Shown: positions 31,716 to 35,754 of the stretch, in pieces | Numbering within the stretch: position 1 is the stretch's first letter | Layout of the letters: every line of letters begins with the position of its first letter | Assembly (NCBI RefSeq): GCF_011043625.1 | Contig: NZ_JAAKGT010000022.1 | Location: 1 to 35,754, forward strand | Length of the DNA stretch: 35,754 nucleotides | Direction: 5' to 3' | From: Caulobacter sp. 602-2 | Lineage (GTDB): Bacteria; Pseudomonadota; Alphaproteobacteria; Caulobacterales; Caulobacteraceae | Translations under genes and position numbers: made by a program | The notes under the pieces: generated by a model | What the model was told of the DNA's origin: nothing | Database searches by the model: none | The model's input: only the letters and a program-made list of their open reading frames with translations

Positions 31716-31750
31716 ACGCGCCTCATCCCCTGGAGAGGCGCGTTTTCGTT
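31716..31750. terminator. Rho-independent terminator after the Xre gene
   Basis: ACGCGCCTC (31716-31724), loop of 10, GAGGCGCGT (31735-31743), then TTTCGTTT. The 9-bp GC-rich stem and T-rich tail are typical. The remaining 110 bases to the next start show nothing else clear. Confidence 0.88.
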
Positions 31751-31860
31751 TGGGCTCGCCACTGCTGCTTCAATAGGCCGCAGCGCACCGATACCGGCGT
31801 TCAGTAGATGTGAAGCCGCCCCGGGTCACCGTGTCGACCTAAGATAGCGGCGCCCTGAAC

Positions 31861-34800
31861 ATGCTCGAAAACGATCGTCTGGCGGCCCTGGCCTCCTACC
31901 GCATCCTGGATACGGCTCCCGAGCCGGCCTTCGATCGGCTGACCGGCTTCGCCGCCGAACTGTTCAATGCGCCCATCGCCCTGATCTCGCTGGTCGACGA
32001 GCACCGGCAGTGGTTCAAGTCGCGCTACGGCCTGGAGGCGGAATCCACCCCGCGCGAGATGGCCTTCTGCGCCCACGCCCTGCGCCAGGAGCCCCATTCG
32101 GTCATGGTCGTCGAGGACGCCACGGCCGACCCGCGCTTTTCCGGCAATCCCCTGGTCACCGGCGCGCCGGACATCCGCTTCTACGCCGGCGCCGTGCTCA
32201 GCGATCGCAACGGCCATAACCTCGGCACGCTGTGCGTCATCGACAGCGCGCCGCGCCCCCGCCCCTCCGAGGAAGACCTCGACCGCCTGCGCATGCTGGC
32301 CGACGCCGTGGTCGCCCGCATGGAAAAGGGCCGCGCCGAACGGCACATGGTCGAACAGCGCCGCATGCTGGCCATGACCGAGGCCATCTCCGGCGTCGGC
32401 CACTGGCGCTGCGATCTCGTCAACCACACCATCACCTGGTCGGACGAGGTCTATCGGATCTACGGACGCGATCCGGCGACCTTCACACCCACCTTCGATA
32501 ACTGGCTGGAGATGTACCACCCCGACGATCGGGCGGCGGCCGAGGCCAGGGCCCGCCAGGTGGTCGTCGAGCGCGCGGTGCTCGAGCACGAACTGCGCCT
32601 GCTGCGGGCCGACGGCGCGGTCCGCCAGGGCCATTCGCGCGCCACCTGCGAGCTGGACGAGGACGGCCGGGTGATCGCCGTCTTCGGCGTCCTGCGCGAC
32701 ATCACCGACGAGCGCGCCCTGCGCCGCAAGCTGGAGGCCAGCGAAGCCCGCGCGCGGCGGGTGATCGCCGACGCCTACCAGGCGATCGTCACGATGGACC
32801 AGGCAGGCGTCGTCACCGACTGGAACCGCTTCGCCGAGCGCACCTTCGGCTGGACGGCGGCCGAGGCCCAGGGCCGCCGGCTGTCCGACCTGATCGTCCC
32901 GGCCGAACTGCGCACGGCCCATGACGAGGGCCTGGTCCGCTTCCTGGCCACCGGTCGCGGCGCGGTGCTCGACCAGCGCATCGAGATCACGGCCCAGCGC
33001 CGAGACGGCGAGACCTTTCCCGTCGAGCTGGCGATCAGCGCCGCCCGCAGCGCCGAGGGCTGGCAGTTCACGGCCCTGATGCACGACATCAGCGCCCGCA
33101 AGGCGCAGATGGAGGAGTTCGAGACCGCCTTCCACCACGCCTCGGTCGGCATGGCCCTGGTCACGCTCGACGGCGCCTTCAACAAGATCAACGCCGCCTT
33201 CTGCGACATCGTCGGCTACGACGAGGCCGAGATGCTGGCGACCGACTTCCAGACGATCACCTACCCCGCCGACCTCGACAAGGACCTGGCCCTGCTGGGC
33301 AAGCTGCTCGACGGCGAGATCGCCAGCTACGGCATGGACAAGCGCTACATCCACAAGGAAGGCCGCATCGTCTGGGTGCACCTTTCGGTGTCGCTGGTCC
33401 GCGCGCCCGACGGCTCGCCCAAGCACTTCATCGCCCAGGTCCAGGACCAGACCGCCCGCGTCGAGGCCCAGGAGGCGCTGGAGCGCCAGACCCTGGAACT
33501 GGCCGCCATGGCCACCCAGCTGGCCACCGCCCGCGACGCCGCCGAGGAAGCCAATCACGCCAAGGCCGAGTTCCTGGCCAATATGAGCCACGAGCTACGC
33601 ACGCCGCTGAACGGGGTGATCGGCTTCTCGCGGCTGCTGGCCGAAAGCCCGAACCTGGCGACCGAGGACCGGCGGCGGGCCGAGCGGGTGCGCGGCGCCG
33701 GCGAGGCCCTCAACGCCCTGATCAACGACATCCTCGACTTCTCCAAGCTGGAGGCCCGCGCCGTCACCCTGGAAAGCGCGCCCTTCGCCCTCAAGGAGAT
33801 GCTGGTCGAGACCACGGCCATGGTCGAGCCGCAGGCCGACGAGCACCAGGTCGACCTGCGCATGGTCGGCGACCTCGACGGCTGGTACGTCGGCGACCGC
33901 CATCGCCTGCGCCAGATCCTGCTGAACCTGCTGTCCAACGCCGTGAAGTTCACCCGCCACGGCTCGGTGACCACCCAGGTCGAGGTCCTCGGCGCCGCCG
34001 GCGATCGCGCGGCCCTGCGCATCAGCGTCATCGACCAGGGCGTAGGCATCGCGCCCGACAAGCTGGACCGCCTGTTCAAGCGCTTCTCCCAGACCGACAG
34101 CTCGATCACCCGCACCTTCGGCGGCACCGGGCTGGGCCTGGCGATCTCGCGCGAGCTCGTCGAGCTGATGGACGGGCGGATCTGGGTGGAGAGCGAGCTG
34201 GGCGAAGGCTCGACCTTCGCCTTCGAGATCGAGCTGCCCCTGGCCCAGGCCCCCGCCGTCGTCGCCCCGGCCGAGGCCGCCGGCCGCGCCGCCTTCCCCG
34301 GTCGCCGGATCCTGCTGGTCGACGACGTCGAGCTGAACCGCGAACTGTTCAGCGAACTGCTGGGCCGCCGCGGCTGCGTGGTCGAGACGGCCGATGACGG
34401 CGCCCAGGCGGTCAAGGCGCTGGAGCGCGCGGCCTTCGACCTGGTGCTGATGGACGTGCACATGCCGGTGATCGACGGCCTGACCGCCACCCGCGAGATC
34501 CGCCGGCGCGGCCTGACCGCCTCGCCCATCGTGGCCCTGACCGCCAGCGGCGCCCCCCAGCAGATCGCCGCCTGCCTCGACGCCGGCATGGTGGGCCATC
34601 TGCTCAAGCCGCTGAGCGAACGCGACCTCGACCAGGCCCTGGCCCTGCACCTGGCCAAGGCCGCCGCCGTCGCCGCGCCGGTCGACGAGGCCGACGACGA
34701 AGCCGCCGCCCGCGACGCCCTGGCCTCGGCCATGGGGGCGGTCCGCGTCGCCCGGCTGGCCGGCATGCTGCGCGACCAGCTGGTCGAACGCTTCCAGGAC

Positions 34801-35019
34801 GAGGCCCCGCAGGCCCTGCGCGAGGACGCCCACCGCCTGGCCGGCTCGGCCGGCATCCTCGGCTTCATGCGCCTGTCGCGCGACGCGGCCGAACTGGAGA
34901 ACGCCTGCATCGCCGGCGCGCCCCTCGACGAGCCCCTCGAACGCCTGCGCCAGGGCGTGCGCCGCGCGGTGGCCGATCTGGACGCCTGGATCGAGGACCT
35001 GTCGCGCCAGGCCGCCTGA
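31861..35019 (+). CDS. GAF/PAS hybrid histidine kinase with receiver and Hpt domains
   Basis: This 1052-residue cytoplasmic kinase has no membrane segment. In order: GAF (about 1-155, YRILDTAPEPAFDRLTGFAAELFNAPIALISLVDE), three PAS domains (about 170-295, 298-418 and 420-545), then HisKA with H577 in SHELRTPLNGVIGF. The ATPase has N690-region LLNLLSNAVKFT, DQGVGIAPD, and GGTGLGLAISRELV. The receiver has phospho-acceptor D865 in LVLMDVHMPVIDG, and the C-terminal Hpt has H991 in EDAHRLAGSAGILGF. All four relay stations (His-Asp-His plus ATPase) are present, so it can hand phosphate to a separate regulator that is not next to it. The GAF and PAS set suggests sensing of small molecules, light or redox. 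The RBS is weak. Confidence 0.95.
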   Translation: MLENDRLAALASYRILDTAPEPAFDRLTGFAAELFNAPIALISLVDEHRQWFKSRYGLEAESTPREMAFCAHALRQEPHSVMVVEDATADPRFSGNPLVTGAPDIRFYAGAVLSDRNGHNLGTLCVIDSAPRPRPSEEDLDRLRMLADAVVARMEKGRAERHMVEQRRMLAMTEAISGVGHWRCDLVNHTITWSDEVYRIYGRDPATFTPTFDNWLEMYHPDDRAAAEARARQVVVERAVLEHELRLLRADGAVRQGHSRATCELDEDGRVIAVFGVLRDITDERALRRKLEASEARARRVIADAYQAIVTMDQAGVVTDWNRFAERTFGWTAAEAQGRRLSDLIVPAELRTAHDEGLVRFLATGRGAVLDQRIEITAQRRDGETFPVELAISAARSAEGWQFTALMHDISARKAQMEEFETAFHHASVGMALVTLDGAFNKINAAFCDIVGYDEAEMLATDFQTITYPADLDKDLALLGKLLDGEIASYGMDKRYIHKEGRIVWVHLSVSLVRAPDGSPKHFIAQVQDQTARVEAQEALERQTLELAAMATQLATARDAAEEANHAKAEFLANMSHELRTPLNGVIGFSRLLAESPNLATEDRRRAERVRGAGEALNALINDILDFSKLEARAVTLESAPFALKEMLVETTAMVEPQADEHQVDLRMVGDLDGWYVGDRHRLRQILLNLLSNAVKFTRHGSVTTQVEVLGAAGDRAALRISVIDQGVGIAPDKLDRLFKRFSQTDSSITRTFGGTGLGLAISRELVELMDGRIWVESELGEGSTFAFEIELPLAQAPAVVAPAEAAGRAAFPGRRILLVDDVELNRELFSELLGRRGCVVETADDGAQAVKALERAAFDLVLMDVHMPVIDGLTATREIRRRGLTASPIVALTASGAPQQIAACLDAGMVGHLLKPLSERDLDQALALHLAKAAAVAAPVDEADDEAAARDALASAMGAVRVARLAGMLRDQLVERFQDEAPQALREDAHRLAGSAGILGFMRLSRDAAELENACIAGAPLDEPLERLRQGVRRAVADLDAWIEDLSRQAA

Positions 35020-35106
35020 TTTCGCCGCAATCGGCCTACAAACCGAAATACAGCCAAGAGCCCGTCGCGCTATAGTGGAGGCCGGTCCGATCAGGAGGCC
35101 TTCGAC

Positions 35107-35532
35107 ATGCGCCGCTCCGTCTTGCTCCTCTGCACCCTCGGCCTGGCCGCGGGCCTCGCCGTTCCCGCCCTGGCCGCCGCCCCGGCGCCGGCCGAGAAGG
35201 CCAAGCCCGCCTCCCGGGAAAGCTGCTTCTTCGCCGACCAGGTGCGCGGCTATCAGGTCGTCGACGAACGCACGCTCAATGTCGATGTCGGCCGCAAGGA
35301 AGCCTACCAGCTGACGCTGTTCAACTCGGCCTTCGACCTGGACGTCTCCACCCGCATCGGAATCAAGTCGCGCGGCGGCTCGTGGGTGTGCTCGCCCTTC
35401 GACGCGACCGTGATCGTGCCCGAGGTCACCGGCTCCTCGCGCGACTACCGGGTGCAGGCGATCCGCAAGCTGACCCCCGAGGAGTACGCGGCGGCCTGGC
35501 CGAGCGTGAAGGCCAAGAAGCCCAAGTCCTGA
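35107..35532 (+). CDS. Small exported protein, DUF6491-like
   Basis: The 141-residue protein has a signal peptide (residues 1-24, RRSVLLLCTLGLAAGLAVPALA, cleavage near ALA-A) and AGGAGG just before the ATG. The mature domain (about 38-130) has RESCFFADQVRGYQVVDERTLNV, GRKEAYQLTLF and SWVCSPFDATVIVP. Two cysteines (C40 and C94 by count) could form a disulfide. This resembles the DUF6491 family of short periplasmic proteins found in Caulobacterales, with no known function. It stands alone between a large kinase and a transporter gene. The C-terminus is lysine-rich (KAKKPKS). A short hairpin follows at 35564-35580. Confidence 0.82.
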   Translation: MRRSVLLLCTLGLAAGLAVPALAAAPAPAEKAKPASRESCFFADQVRGYQVVDERTLNVDVGRKEAYQLTLFNSAFDLDVSTRIGIKSRGGSWVCSPFDATVIVPEVTGSSRDYRVQAIRKLTPEEYAAAWPSVKAKKPKS

Positions 35533-35563
35533 GGCCCCGCCTCGGCGGCGCCTGAAAACGCTT

Positions 35564-35580
35564 GCCCCGGATCGCGGGGC
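35564..35580. terminator. Short hairpin between the exported protein and dctA
   Basis: GCCCCG (35564-35569), loop GATCG, CGGGGC (35575-35580): a 6-bp stem without a T-run. It could be a weak terminator or part of the dctA control region. Confidence 0.35.
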
Positions 35581-35643
35581 GGCGACATCTAGAGCCTGGC
35601 CGTAGCGCCGTCGGGGGCGACGACGACGGCCAGGAGCCGTCCG

Positions 35644-35754
35644 ATGATCCCGCAGACGAACGCCGCCGCCGGCGCGCCGCCCCGCCAGGGGCCGTGGTAC
35701 ACGCACCTCTACGTGCAGGTGCTGGTCGCCATCGTGGCGGGGGCGCTGATCGGC
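35644..35754 (+). CDS. dctA: C4-dicarboxylate transporter DctA (N-terminal part, cut by window end)
   Basis: Only 37 codons are present, and the reading frame is open to the last base. GPWYTHLYVQVLVAIVAGAL (residues 17-36) matches the first helix of DctA-type DAACS symporters, where SLYFQVL-AI-GILLG is typical. These proteins import succinate, fumarate and malate with protons or sodium across the inner membrane. AGGAG at 35632-35636 precedes the ATG. The first 15 residues (Ala/Pro-rich) are a variable cytoplasmic leader. Because so little is visible, related glutamate transporters (GltP) remain possible. Confidence 0.7.
   Translation, partial: MIPQTNAAAGAPPRQGPWYTHLYVQVLVAIVAGALIG

Noticed and set aside
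31801..33591. Long minus-strand open frames under the GAF/PAS kinase
   Set aside because: They mirror the kinase codons and have no domain, RBS or conserved motif.
1..35754. Insertion sequence, prophage, tRNA or tmRNA genes
   Set aside because: No transposase, integrase, phage structural gene or cloverleaf-like sequence was recognised; smpB is present without its ssrA partner in this window.

Overview
The window reads as chromosomal DNA of an alphaproteobacterium of the Caulobacteraceae, most likely Caulobacter itself. The grounds are very high GC, strong third-position G/C bias, many 1-4 base start/stop overlaps, some TTG/GTG starts, a DUF2336 gene, a dense set of two-component sensors, a CtrA-type box (TTAA-N7-TTAAC), and family resemblance of most proteins. 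This is inference from sequence character, not a database match. I see no rRNA, tRNA, CRISPR array, insertion sequence or prophage gene, and no gene-free stretch over 300 bases.

Layout. 1-5.9 kb: paired inverted-repeat elements, then smpB and dapA (minus strand), a soluble lytic transglycosylase (plus), a Tat-type exported esterase (minus), and a SPOUT RNA methyltransferase whose last motif is out of frame. 5.9-8.4 kb: an MFS sugar-type transporter divergent from a LacI-family regulator. 8.4-13.7 kb: a NarL-type response regulator and a periplasmic-propeller histidine kinase, divergent from an exported alpha/beta hydrolase and an exported cupin. 13.8-17.0 kb: a globin-coupled chemoreceptor and an OpgG/OpgD glucan protein. 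17.2-20.7 kb: a compact four-gene Mla/MCE-type lipid transporter operon (STAS-permease, ATPase, MCE protein, lipoprotein). 20.7-24.1 kb: a second repeat cluster, then a DUF2336 protein divergent from a membrane hybrid kinase. 24.2-28.8 kb: CoA transferase, a cytoplasmic lytic-transglycosylase-like protein behind a perfect CtrA palindrome, a glycosyltransferase overlapping a polysaccharide-deacetylase-like gene, and a TonB protein. 28.9-35.8 kb: acyl-CoA dehydrogenase, ThiO-like oxidase, Xre regulator, a 1052-residue GAF/PAS hybrid kinase with its own Hpt domain, a small DUF6491-type exported protein, and the first 37 codons of a DctA-like transporter cut by the window end.

How it fits together. 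Much of the window concerns the cell envelope (two transglycosylase-type proteins, OpgG/D, Mla transporter, glycosyltransferase/deacetylase, TonB) and signalling (three histidine kinases, one response regulator, one chemoreceptor, LacI and Xre regulators). The most noteworthy items are: (a) three mosaic elements built as inverted pairs of double hairpins whose stems vary while pairing is kept; (b) an in-frame 15-bp tandem duplication of a ribosome-binding site plus start codon at the kinase/regulator junction; (c) the broken trmH-type gene; (d) the CtrA palindrome placed for a possibly leaderless transcript; (e) operator-like repeats before the tonB, glycosyltransferase and DUF2336/kinase genes. 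I did not find a clearly new multi-gene system.
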